Source of the DNA: Sphagnum magellanicum
Taxonomy: Eukaryota; Streptophyta; Sphagnopsida; Sphagnales; Sphagnaceae
Length of the DNA stretch: 64,000 bases
Assembly: GCA_021904315.1 (NCBI GenBank)
Contig: CM038925.1
Coordinates: 2,606,501 to 2,670,500, forward strand
Direction of reading: 5' to 3'
The position numbers and the translations under genes were made by a program. Numbering within the stretch: position 1 is the stretch's first letter; each line of letters begins with the position of its first letter. This document shows, piece after piece, positions 24,461 through 37,440 of the stretch. The notes under the pieces were generated by a model that saw only the letters and a list, made by a program, of their open reading frames with translations, was not told the origin of the DNA and made no database searches.

Positions 24461-27400
24461 CTAGGCAGGGTGATTGCCAGCATCATCAAAGAGTGACCTC
24501 CTCAACACTTTCCCAAATACAGTGGTGGATGAACTGCTTGGGACACTCCCCAGTATGTTAGGGCTTTTCACAAAATCCTCACTTCTTGATGAGCCCTCAA
24601 TTCCAAGGAGTGAAGCAGATTTGTGTTCTGTGCTCTTGCTTGATTGACCACCTAAGGGACCAAATAATGCGTCTTCCCCTTCATCATTGTCATCCCCAAA
24701 AAAGAGTGCTGATGTTGATTTAGAAGGCACTTGGACTGCACTTGCAGGAGATGATAATGATTCGCTCTTCTTGAGGTCTGTTGATATCATATAATGCGTC
24801 TTGATATCCTCTGTAGTGCTTGTGAGGAGGGAAATACCTTGACCTGATTTTTGCTGATTGCTTGCAAACGGCAAAGTCTCCCTTTTCATCAATTCTTGGA
24901 ACTGTGGAGACACATCTTGACCAAGCGGATTTATAGGCTTCTCGTCAAAATTCTCCAAACTTGCTGCTTGTACCTGGCTATCAATAATCATGGGTCTTCT
25001 TGCAACCCTTTCAATCATTGTGTTTCTAGAAGTTTGCAGTGGATTTCTCAGACTTCTATGTCCTCCTCTGTACATGCTTTCATTTGAAGCCAAGTCTTGG
25101 ACCTTACCTTCTCTCACATCTGTTACTGTCCCTTTGAGAGTTCGAGATGGTTGCAGGTGAGGAAGGAAAATTTCCTCCTCATCGTCGTCATCTTCAAAGA
25201 GAGACTTGAACCTTCGTGCTGCAATTGTGGGTGTACTTTCCACTGCAGATCAAAAAAAGCACAACTGCTTCAGTTGCCCAACCTCGTGGTCATTTAGCCA
25301 CCTGCTCCAACTTCTAATCAGTTCCTGTGCTAACTACTAGAGAGGATCTGAATAGTGCAGTCTCCTTTGAGTTACTGCTGTTTCAGTCAAGCATCACACT
25401 GATAGCCTAATAGCTATGACAAGTGACCAAATTGCAGGTGGCCATGGGCTCAATTCACTGCTAGGTCATGCTAAATGTCACCTGTGATAATTGATCTAGA
25501 AATAGTGTGGGACAGTAGGTGAACCAGGCATTCAAAAGTGTGGAAACCAAGGCCCTTCCAGCCCCCTGGGGTAAGATTGATCATATCTCCCTGGTTACAG
25601 CAGTTTGTACATTTGAACAAGTCCACCTTAAAAAAGGATGCAGGAACACTAAGAGATACAGTCACACTCAGTTACCAGACATCTTGTCTCGAGGATGCAC
25701 AAAGCTATTCCTATCTACTGCCTTCCTATCATGTTAGTCTAGAGAAGAGGTGGGGGAGTCACTGGTACTGACTTCTATTCAAGCATAGAGGTAACAGTCT
25801 ACAAAACCACTAATCTTGACAGGAGAGAAAATGTCCGAACCTGGAGTGAGGCCCTTGTCAACCTTTCGACCACCTTGAAACAGGATTCTTGAGCCTACAG
25901 ATGCCGAATTTGAAGATCCATTATTCATTGAACCCAGGCTACTGTTGATATCACTTGGTTCCATTTCAGTGTGGGAAGAATCTTCAACGTCATGTCCTCC
26001 TTCATGATAGGATGAAGGCTTGTGAACCTGTGCCAGGTCTGGTAAACACATCAATGCCCACAATTCAGCTCCAATCATTGACTACCTTGCAGACAGCCTT
26101 CTTCCTGCAAACACAACCCTATTGATGTTATACCTAAGGGAAAGAGACATCACCCCAAAGACTTAAGTTGATGAGAAGTCATCCGCTTGCTTGTTAATCC
26201 TTGCCTATTGTGTAATAGCAAACATTGTTGAGCAGTAGAAAAAGTTCAACCTAAATCTTTAAAGCACCAACCTTCATTTATGGTTTGAAAACTTTGTGCA
26301 CTGGTCGCCCTAGCAGAAGCACTGACACTTGACCCAAGAAAATGGTCTAATGATGGGCCCCTGTTGGTGTTTGTTGGAGAGAAAGCTCTTGAATCTTGTG
26401 GAGATATGACAGGTGAGGTACCAGGCCTAGTGGATGCACCGATCACATTGCTGCTCCTGCAAAACTTATAATAAGCAAATTGTCGAGTCTAAAAGCAAAA
26501 TGAAAGCTCATAACTGGATGCTTCAAATCCTGAAGTATACAAAATTAGTTCTCTTAGTGTCATAGCATTACATGTTATCTTCAACAGGTTGAGATGCAGA
26601 CCTGGTGTCTTTGCTAAGTAGACCCTGCACTTTCTTCTCCGGAAGAGCCACTTCAGACCCAGAGTCTCTGGTATGGTTTGTGCCAGAGTTATCAGGTGGG
26701 GGTGCTAGATCCTCTTCCACACTAGCAGCCCCTCCAGATAGATCAGATTGCTGTTGAGCATCTCCATCCCTGATATCTGTAGGGATATGCAATGTGTTTA
26801 TCTGCAGAGACAAACTCCAATGACAAATCATTGCCTTGCACATCCAGAGACTGCTATTTTCAGTTGCAAGGGACATCAAAATGGAATGACAAAGATTAAA
26901 GAAAAACCAACATCCTCCAAAGAGACACATTATTCTCAACACTCTAAATGCTTCATAGTAATTTGTGCAATGCTTAGGCCTGTGGTTTTTCACTCAAACA
27001 TGCTACAACTTGCCACTCAATTCAGTTATGGTGCTAACCTGCCCTCCTGCTTGCTTAGAGAGGCTTTCATCACTACCCTCCTCAGGCCCTTCACTACCTG
27101 AGTTTGACCATGAAATTGAAGTGTCATCGTCCAAGTCTGAATCAATGGGAGCTCTATTGGCTGTTACAGTAGCAACCAGCAAATGAGAATGGCTCCCTTC
27201 CAAACCTTCTTTGACATACTTTTCACCCACTATTGTCTGACTAGCTATCGAACCTTCAGCCACCAACTTGGCTATTTGGTTTGCATCTGGTGGGAATTCT
27301 CGTGGACTAACCAATGATTGTGCTACACTTCCACTAGCACTCAGAGACCCCATGTTGACATCCTGCTGCAAATCTTCCACTGGACCTCTCCCTTCTCCAT

Positions 27401-30400
27401 ACCTACTATGCTGTGAATTGGCATCCATTTCATTAAATACTGAAGAAGAGTCTCTTGATCTGGTTGGTGGAGAAGGTGGCCTGCCACCTTGAAGCATAAC
27501 TCCTCTCAAGCTGGCTGCTTTAGCTAAGGTACGAGCCATGTCAATTCTTTTCACTTGAGACATAGAGTATTCAAAACTAGACAAATTTCTGGAAGGGGCA
27601 CTAAGTTGCTCAGGAGCCATATGAGTTTCACTCTCTACAGCAATTTCCCTTGGCAACATGATATTGGCTTGACCATCTGCAAAGTCAGAAACAGTATCTT
27701 GTGACCTTGAAGGGGATTCATGTCCACCCTGAACAGCAGGAGATGATAAGAGAGGATCCCTGGTTATATAGGGTTCAAATTCCCCAGCATTTAATGCAGG
27801 TACACTTCCATGTCCTGGTTGACTTTCATCAACATCATCAAACAACCCTTTCTTGTCCCTACTACTGTGACTACTACTTGTTGGACGCTGCATAGATTCC
27901 CTTTGATAAAGATTGCTGACGAGCTTTTGATTACCCACAGTGTTCCTTTGACCAAAAACATTGACTGCTTCATCTTCGCTCTCATCATCCTCATCAAATA
28001 AACCACCCTTGAATGGCAAAGTCCTTTCTGTTCTTGGTCTTGGGAGAAAAGAAGCTTTACTGGTGGAGGAGCCATTCTGTTTGATCAGACTGCCCTGTCG
28101 ATCCATCATATTGGATCTTGCAAAAGCACCCTTCTGATTAGAACTGGTCACAAGTTGACCTCCTGTGAGATCCTCCTCCATCGACATCTGACTGCTCTGC
28201 TTGGCTGGTGCAATCTCCATCTGTGCACTTTTGCGGACACCTGAATCATTGCTGCTTGGTTGCTCCTGGAACAGAGATTTAGCCACATGGGAGGCTTGAT
28301 AAAGCTCATCTGGTATTGTGGGTATAGGTGCAAGATCCCCCATGGGTCCTGATTGTGACTGGTATTGCACTGAGATGGATTGTGAGTCACTGGAATCATG
28401 ATCAAATAACCCAAGAGAAAGGCTGGGCATAGATGTAATTTGAGCTGAGATGCTCTTGGAAGCTTGAGACACATTTCTTGAGCTTGGTGGGGCCTGGGGC
28501 TGCAACAAAGATCTGCTTACCCATTCCTGCTGAGAAGAACCTGAGGGGATTGATGACTGGTTGGGCAGAGTTGAAGGCCCAGGATCTTGTTGATGGTTCT
28601 GAGCTTTAGACACAGTAGAGTTTACTAGAGCAGCTAGCTTTGAGAGATCATCATAAGCAGGAGCATATGCCGGAGGGCTTGATGGCTGATCAAGTGACAA
28701 ACACCACATGAGAAGAAGTCATGCACAAAACAATACACTCTTTAGGATCTTGTAAGGATTCAGTACTAGAAGCCCTGGTGGAAACGAGTAGTTTAAAGAA
28801 AAACAAAAATAGAGGCCATATCATTCAGCACCTTAAAGAAAAAAACACTTGAGGAAGTTGAGAACAGCTACCTCATCTTGAGGAGTTTTAAGAATTGAGT
28901 CGCCCAAATCTGTTTCCCCTGATATTTTTAGGTCTAAATCTGGAGTCTGATAACTCATGTAGTTCGCCAAATGGAACCCATCTGTGCGAGGGTCAGGATA
29001 TGGCAGAACTTGACCAGCTTCACCTGGTGGGTCCCAATCAGTTTTGTTCTCCCCTGATTCAGATCTGGTCCTGCCAAAAAACTTCACACCTGCCAGTTTA
29101 AGCAGTGCATCCTTATCTTGGTAACACTAAACCAGTTCAGTCTTTCTTCAACTACCCTGGTACAATGATTTGATTACATGTCCTGGTTCAAATGGGAGAA
29201 AGCAGGAAGAAAGCTGTTCATACCTGGGAGAGTTGCTTGTTCTTTTATTTGCAGAAAATGTTGGAGCATTGTCAACATAGCTGTATTGACCATATGGATT
29301 TTCCTGGCTTGGAAGCATTCCATCCTCATCTGCAGTAGGTGAAGCAAATGTCACGATGACCATGACAGTAATGAGTTACAGGAGATCTTTGTGTTCATTG
29401 ATACTTGAACCCTAACCTGCCTGCTGTTTCATAAGCTTACTGGAGTATTCAACATCTTGACACTTTCCATTGATAGTCTCTGACAAACAATACAGAGAGT
29501 ATGTTGTAGAATAGTATGGTGTATATACATGGCAATGATGGCCCACGCAAGGCAGCCTCTAACATTGCCCTGAAGTCCAGGGCAGCTGAAACTGCAGGCT
29601 CTAGCACTCCTCCCTGCACATTGTCACCAATATATCAATTCATTTTCTCTTATGAACAAATAGGCCATTCATTGAGTATGATTGGCAGATAGTAGGTACC
29701 TGATGGGCTGAGCCCTCACTTTCTATTGCGGACCACTCTCCTTCTGATAAAATGCCGGTACCCACCATCTCTGCTGCCATTTGTGCTTCATCTCTCTCTG
29801 TGTCACTGTCACTTTCTGGAGTTCCTGAGCGTGAATATGCACCTACAAATGTAAAATCTGCCACAAATTGCACCAAAACATTCATACATCAGCAAACCCA
29901 AAAGCTGTGACATGTGAGCAACTGCCATCAACAATCTTGAGTTCAGGTGTTGAACCAAAAACAGGAATTCTTGAAAGAGCACAAGAAACCATTTCTTTAT
30001 ACCTGCAAGACCACATTCGGAGTCCCGTGCAAACTCCTCTGTTCCTATGATAAAGGGGAGTTTCCAATGCTGCTGCACATTTTCCATTTCATTCTGCACA
30101 AAGACCATTACATGAGCATGGATATTGCGGAAACCTCTAAAACTTGATGTAAGACTTTCCTCTTGGTTTGAGTGCAGCATGCTATAGAAGCCCATAGCAA
30201 CATTAAAGCTCAATTTGAACAAGGGTATGAGTGTACCCTTGCATACGAAATCTGACGCTCTGCAGCTGATAGGCGCTTCACCTTCCTGCCACCAAGCCCT
30301 TCAAAAGCCCTCCATGCTGTTAATACTGCCTCCTTATAGCGAGGAAGGATATCACCTTCATAATCCTCTGCACGCTGCTTGCTGATCTGTGGCTCCTTTC

Positions 30401-31287
30401 TGTTTGCTTCTGATGTCTCATCCTCCTCAGAAACACGCTGCACCACCCACAACATCACACATTGAGTTCACATGACTCGCCACAACATCTCTAAGCTCTT
30501 TATAGGACCAAAATCTGCAGCTGTTCAGAGCAAAGCAAAAGCAAAACCTGCAACCAGGGAGTCCGTGGACAGAGCTGTACAACAAATCCAGAGAAACACC
30601 AGCAAGAGACTCTTAACATTTTGCCTCTACTTACATTCTCGATGAATTGAGTTGCAGAGAGGACTTGGAGACTGTTCAAGGTGTTCAGGAGGTTAAGCTC
30701 CACAACACTGGTCTGCTCCACCAATTGTTGGACATCTCTTGCCACAGTCTCTGTCCTCCTTTTTAGCTCCTCTGCAAAATCCTCAAGCCACTTTCGCAGC
30801 TGGGGAACAGGATGCAATGTTAGTTTCTGGTTCTTCTTTTGCCATGACTAGGATCTCAGTGGCTAAAACATTGCCTCCTCCAATATGCAGGGCTTATACA
30901 CAAACAGGCAGATCAGCTGGAATCCAGCCCCCAAAATTAGGGTTACCATCAAGACTGATGCAATCACCCTCAGTGCATAGGTCTCATACCAAATGTGCAA
31001 ATCAATTGTGGAGTTGAGAGCCGGCTGTCACCAGATGCTATTCACAACAACCATGCAAGGGATCAACAGGATAACTAATCATCCACAATTCCGAGATCAA
31101 GGGTTTTGTGAGACATCGCCGAAACATTAAGGCAACTCCGAGTAACACACGAGTAGGCCTTGTAGAATCGGACAAAGGAGGAGATATTTCGGGGGCCGCG
31201 GTGGGGAAGTACCTGCACGTCTTCTTCGAGAGACCAGCCAGAATTCGCAGCCCCTGAGAAAAGCGCCAAGAGCGATTGCTTGTCCAT
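24461..31287 (-). CDS. WASHC2: WASH complex subunit 2 (FAM21), complete, 13 exons
   Basis: FAM21 carries the pentameric WASH complex to endosomes by binding retromer VPS35; WASH then activates Arp2/3 for cargo sorting. Exons (5' to 3', phases agree): 31213-31287, 30635-30799, 30237-30437, 30003-30093, 29700-29842, 29417-29477, 29178-29329, 28872-29111, 27039-28685, 26572-26801, 26272-26456, 25808-26038, 24461-25242; total 1,400 residues (human about 1,340). The N-terminal WASH-binding part matches animal FAM21: GWSLEEDVQLRKWLEDFAEE, then LQVLSATQFIEN, then LPFIIGTEEFARDSECGLA (vertebrate LPYLIGSKLFMEQEDVGLG). The long acidic, disordered tail carries LFa-type motifs: GLFDHD (about 467), LFDEDDESEDEAVNVF (about 604), KGLFDDVD (about 656), SLFEDDDDEEEIF and LFFGDDNDEGEDALF in the last exon, and RSLFDDAG at the C terminus. 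An in-frame upstream ATG at 31335 could add 16 residues. The 61-bp exon and the 29178 and 25808 donors are inferred from phase. Confidence 0.9.
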
Positions 31288-31960
31288 TGCCCCCACAACA
31301 AACTGTATACTCGGATCCGAGCACCAGGCCGCCACAACTAGCTCCGATTCTCATCTCTTCGTGTCCATCTCCATGCAACTCTCACCACGCCGGACCCTCG
31401 CCAAAGCACCGCAGTGATGAACGGATTTCTTCAAACCTCTCAACCGCCAAACCCGCAACAAACCCCGCACCTTCAAAATCGCCGCAAGATAACACAAGAC
31501 GAAATCGAGAGGAAACAAATTACAGAACGAGGCTCCTCCGCAAGGTAAAAAGAACTCATGCGAGGAAAACCCGATCAGCGAAGCTTTTCTTCAGTGGTTT
31601 TATAGATCTCCCAACAACAAGCAAAAACACCACCAAAAAACGAAAAAAAAAACCACCAAAAATTCGCAAATCAAAATATCAGTACCGTCGCGCTCGAAGC
31701 AAATGAAATCGGAGTAATCTGAACCGAGAGAAAAGCCCGGAATAATCGCGGACACAAAAAGGAATGCGCACGCGGCGCCTGCACAGCGTGCAAGGAAGGA
31801 CTCGTGAAGCAAGCAACAAAGTGCAAAGGAGAGAGACGACGCCTACGTGTCGCATTTCTATTAGCCACCCACAAACCCCAACCCTAACCCTAGTCCAGAA
31901 CAAAAGGTTGCAATTATATACCAGAATATGCACCTGGGGGTGGTGGCCATTCTAGCCAGG
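31288..31960 (-). promoter_or_regulatory. WASHC2: WASHC2 5' UTR and promoter region
   Basis: GC-richer than its surroundings, as expected for the 5' end of a broadly expressed gene. Open frames on the plus strand here (31287-31706) are arginine/lysine/proline-rich with no homology and look like composition artefacts. I see no clear TATA box. Confidence 0.45.
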
Positions 31961-34900
31961 CCTGGAAATGTCGTAGGTCTCGCCTGGAATGTCTTAGGAT
32001 TGTTCCATAAGTTTTGCAAAATACTACCACACAATTATTTTGATGCAAATCTGGGTGTAATTTCAATCAAATGCCCAACATGGTGGACATTCTAACTATG
32101 CATGGACATAACTCAAATGAATAAAGTTAAATATTATACAAAAGAAGCAATAATCAATACAAAATGTTTGATCTATTATTTACTATGTCATTGGAACAAC
32201 AATGTGATGGCTATTATATATGAGGGTAATTTGACACCACTCCCCAAAATAAACTTGTAATCTACATTGCTATGCATTACCAAAGTTTCTTCTTATTATG
32301 TTCCCGTATTATTATCAATAATTCATCATTATTTGTGTCTATGTCAAATTTAATTTCAATTAATATAAATGTCATGGATATGAAGAGGCATATTTTCATT
32401 TTTTTTTCATTCACGTTGGTGAGTAAGGAAAGGGGTGAAATAATTATAAAATTAAGAGATAGTTAATAAGAAAGGAATGAAATTTAATTATAAAAATAAG
32501 TGACAATTATTACAAAAGGAGTGAGGTAGTTACGAGGATAAGAAATAGTTATTAGAAAGGAAGTGACAAAGTTAAGCTTGAAAATGAAGTAATTATATTT
32601 GAAAATGTTTTTGGAATTGTTTAAGGATGATTATACAAAGGATTATGCAAAATCAATAAAGAGTTCATAAAATATTATAAAAAACAATTCATATATCAAT
32701 TCCTTGAAATTTTCATCACTAAAATAAATTTAAAAACCTAAAACTAAAACAAATGGGTGCTTTTCATGGTGGTTAGAACGACAAGCCATAATTCAAAATT
32801 TATGTTTGCAAAAAAAATATTTATTGAATTGCAAATATTCTTCGCTGCATTTTTCATCTAATTGATTATTGTTTTGCAAGTAGTTTATTGCAATACCTTG
32901 GAGGCTTTAGCACATGTTTGTGAAATAATTAATTAATTTTGAAAGTTCCATTTCGAAAACTGATATTTCAAAATATTTTTAAATGTTTTTCATTTTCCTT
33001 TACAATTTGAGAAGAATATTTTTTGAAATTTTCAACAATTGTAAAAATAATATAGTTTGCATGGAAGCCTCCAAGATATTATATAGTGATTTTTTTCCGG
33101 CAAATATTTATCATTTTGCTACAAAAGATTTTTAGCTTTCTTTTTTTGAAACTTCCACATTTGGTCAATAGGTTTTAGTGGTTTGCCAACATGTAATATG
33201 ATTTTTAGATTTATTTTTAAACTTGTCTTGTACCTAGTTTTGGTTAAATCCTCTTGGGGTTGATTGCAAACTTTTGTCACAACATGAGAAAATTGAAAAA
33301 ATAAAAAATAAAAAATATTACAAATTCTTTTTTTGTGTTTTTTGCGTTACTCCTTTATTTTTGACATTCAAAGAACATTTGTAACCTTGTCGTGCATATT
33401 GAGTGATATCAATTGAAGGAATTTTGATTCAGAGGTTGCACTTAGGAAGTGATGATGGCATGAAAGAACTAAGGTCATTGTGTTGGGTAGGGGGGAGGTT
33501 CTCAAAGTCCATAGTCCACATTAATTAATTAGGTTTTCATTACACCACGACACAATAATCACCATCATGGGAGCATCATCATGGTAGTTGCAACCTTGCA
33601 TAAATGGAAATGGTGGCAATGATGGCATTAGCACCGGTAGTGCTTATGGAAAAAAACTTATAGAATAAGGGGGACTTCTAAAGTTGTGCATTTTAAAAGC
33701 CCAACAACAATACATAATACACAATTCCACAAAAAAAGATGATGTTGCCAAGGAAAAAAAAAAAAAAAAGGTTTTTATTTTAATTGTGAGGCCAACCAAC
33801 AAACCCAAACAAATCAAAGATTGGTTTTAGAAGTGAAAAGAAAAAAAAACCTAATTATGATCTTTGGTTAGTTGTTTTAGGTTTAAGGTTTTAAATATTA
33901 ATATTAATATTTACCGATAATGGATTTTGAATCAAATCTGATGCTGCGGGTTAGAATTGGAACAATGTTGGTTAATTATTTGGTTGGTAATGGTTTGTGG
34001 CGAATTCCAATTCTCAGTCTAGTTTTTTCTACTAGGTTTAGGGTTTAAGGTTGTGCCCAAGTGAAATGAAGGTTTAGGGTTTTAGCTAGTAAAAATGATT
34101 TGGGCATCATTAGGAATGGCAAACCCTACATTTTCATTGACCCCAAAATGACAACAAGCAAATAGCTAGAATCTAATGTCAAGATGACCCCCATGGATCA
34201 TTGCAATCCAATCCTATCTCATCATCCTATCATTTTCATTTTCTTTAATTTGCTTCAGTTAATTTTTTCATTGTCAGATGGTATGTCAACACACTGTACC
34301 TTTTGTTTGTTGCATTTGCCACAAGCTCTTCCCCATCCATTAGTGTCCATGGTTGACCCCCCCCTCCTTCATATCCCCATGTTCTATGTCTTGCATGTGG
34401 TCATTTTTATGTAATAAGGGTAGGATTAATTCATCACCAATTAACATGTTTTGTTCATAGGTAGTCATCAACTATAGGGTTTGCGATGCCTCCAACATTA
34501 CCAAATTCCCCCTTCTTTTGCTTAAGAATGGATTGTAGTAGTAGATATCATCAATGATTTCCACTTGGGTTTACCATGTTTTTCTTCATACCACCATATT
34601 TTATATGTTCTTCATGTTGATGTCCAACGTGTTTTACATATTCCTCTAACTTGTATGGTTATTGACCCATTTGGCTTTGTAGCTTAACATGTATTTTTGC
34701 TCTTCCCTTTTTGGTGTTTGTCTTTCCTTCCATGAGGTGGTGAGAAAGGCCACCTAGAAATTTGCATTCACCTCCATCGATACATATTGGGTGATTGGGA
34801 AACATTACAAGAAGATCGCATGATTAGGGTTTAGGCTTTAGCTTCTTAGAGATCTTCAGAGATGGTTTCAAATCTTTCTCCACCTCCATCGGCATGATTA

Positions 34901-35150
34901 TGTCACACATAGGCGCTTGCACATGTAAGAAAATACATTCAAGCAATTTGTGCATTGGCTTAAAACATTCCAATGATCCCATCCAATGACACCATGGCAA
35001 CCCTTTGCTTTTTTCACCCATTAGTAAAGGTTGACCTCCCCCCTTTTGTTGATGATTTCCATTTAGAAATAAAAGTCATTTTAAACTGAGAAACATTAAT
35101 TTTCACTTTGGCACATTCACCACATCTTTGATCTAGTGGTCTTTCAAGTA
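31960..35150. other. AT-rich intergenic DNA
   Basis: No gene recognised. The last kilobase may hold the unrecognisable 5' part of the LINE fossil that follows. Confidence 0.55.
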
Positions 35151-37440
35151 TGGTGTGTGAACTTCTACAGGATTATTCCATCCCAAAAGATTCTACAAAT
35201 GGCTTTGATTTATTTTTTGAAATATGTGGACACATTGTTTGTGGTCATGTTTCCCCATCTATATTGCATTTATTTGTGGCATCATGACTACTAGCTTTTG
35301 AGAAGCAAATTGGTGGCATCTACCCAGAAAAATTGGAAAGGTGATTTATTAATTAGTCACCCACACATTCACCATTCAATTTAGGGATATAGTTGCGGAA
35401 CATTTTAGTTTTCGCCAATTTGGTGTGGTGACACAAGGATCTCATAGTCATTTCATATGAATTTAATATATGACAAGGGGATCCTTTGGGTGGAATGTTG
35501 TTCACTTTAGTAAATTTTCATGTTTTCCACCCTATTATATCAACCCACCTTACTTATGTTTTTCTTTCACTTATTGATGATATGCATATTGTTGGTTTTG
35601 TTTTAGATGTGGTATCTTTTTTTTTTACAATTATACATAGAGTTTTTAGCACTAAGATTTTCCATTCAATTAATGAAGTGTTTAGTTTGGTCTTCATAAG
35701 GATTAGATGGGCAAAAGCAAATTACACTATCCATTTTTGCACATCACAAAACAAAAATCCAATACCTTTTATTATGGCAATGTTTCCTAACTCCAATTAA
35801 TAAGGAAATTTATTTAAAAAGATTCATATTTATAATATACATTGTTATAGGAATCTAATAAAAAAAAAAAACCAAATGACCATCCTTTGGTCTTTGATAA
35901 ACTTTTAAATTTGTGTTTCATCCTGTGTCACAATCCACACACATTTTAAATGGACTCATAACTCTTGGAATATTAAATGAAACATGTTATGGTACTCTAC
36001 CATAAGTTGTATGACTAAAATGAAAATAAAATTCTTATTGAGATTTATGGGGGACATGATTATAACTAGGAATAAACATTTAGGTACTTTTTAAAACCCC
36101 ATAATTCATTATCCCATTTTCCATGTCAAAAATCTGAATTTGATGGAATTTTTTCCCATTCAAAATAAATTTAATAATGTATTAAGAAAGGAGGGCAAGA
36201 AATAGTGCTTATAAAAAAATGATTTTTGGTTGACATATTTATTGTGAAGTTTTGATTTTGAGTATTGCAAAAATGGACTCCTAACATGCCACTTTTGGTT
36301 CATTTTAGTTTACTTTTACCCAGACCTATCCACATCATTTCCTCTAGGTTTTTTTACACCCAACACAAGTTTTTTTATTCTAGGTGCATTAGTGGGTTCT
36401 ATTCCATTTGCGGAATCTTTTTATTGCAAATGTGCTTTAAGAGGATTTCAATACCATAGTTAGTCACCTTATACTTGCAGATCCATATGCAACCTTTATG
36501 ATGCTTTTGTTTTGTTATGTTTAATGCCCATACTATTTACTATGTATTGTATTTTCATCTCCATGTATTTTGTAACATTATGTCAAATTTAATTCACACG
36601 CCATGGTTACATTGGAAAAATTATTGGGTGCAAGATCTTTTGGCATTACAATGGGTCATTCGGTTCGTTGTCAAGTCATTTTACCAACTTTTTCAAAGGG
36701 GTCGCTTAGCATTGTTTTCAATGCTTGATATTTCTGCAAAAAATGTACGAACCTATGAATGAACGAACTTCATATGATTTTCATTATTAGTTCGTTACAT
36801 GTTAAATTTGTGATGTATGTACTTGTTTGATTTACCATATTTTATAGTTGCACATCTTTTAGATTGCCAATGTGAACATACCATTGATGATTTGGTATCC
36901 ATTTATTTGGATGCTAGTGTAAGAGTGAATGCATTACATCCCATGATTCTTTTCATGATTACATCATAACTATTGCTTTGGAGAGCGAACACACATATAG
37001 AGAAAGGTTCCCACCTTTTCCCACACCACACTTGACAAAGAATCAATATTTTTATCACTAGAAATGGTTTTTTGACCTTAACGAATGTTGTCATAGTTGA
37101 TCCAACTCACTTGGACACGATACAATGTGTTTTATCCCCAACAATGCATGTAGCAACAATTGTCATTCATGAGAAGACATGTTCATATGTGGAGCACACA
37201 TCAAGAAACGACTTCCATTCCCCTTGTCATAAAGACTTATGGTTGTTTTCATTCTTGTTTAAACTTTTTTTGACTATTTGTGCTCAAGCCATTATAGCCT
37301 ATCATTAATGATCTTCTTTAGATCCCGCTATGTTCATTTCTTATTATCAACATGTGTCCATAGCCCTCCAATGTGCATAACCATTTGTAATTTTTCAATG
37401 TCCTACCATGCTTGGGAAACATTCTTCATCTTTTTCACAC
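35150..37440 (+). mobile_element. Old non-LTR retrotransposon (LINE) relic, RT and C-terminal part
   Basis: Plus-strand fragments in the right order show an ancient LINE reverse transcriptase. FDLFFEICGHIVCGHVSPSI and KQIGGIYPEKL lie at about 35200-35340, and FRDIVAEHFSFRQFGV at about 35380-35430. QGDPLGGMLFTLV with LIDDMHIVGF, the degraded catalytic block (normally ADDTHIVG), is at 35477-35620. GFFTPNTSFFILGALVGSIP lies near 36345-36400, LEKLLGARSFG near 36610-36650, and a C-terminal block (IVDPTHLDTIQC, FLTICAQAIIAYH) at about 37085-37310. Frames change between pieces and parts are missing, so it is a dead copy. Family membership is from memory of plant LINE proteins, not from a search. Confidence 0.7.

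Noticed and set aside
31287-31706. 139-codon plus-strand open frame, basic and proline-rich
   Set aside because: It overlaps exon 1 and the promoter of WASHC2 on the other strand, has biased composition and no recognisable motif.
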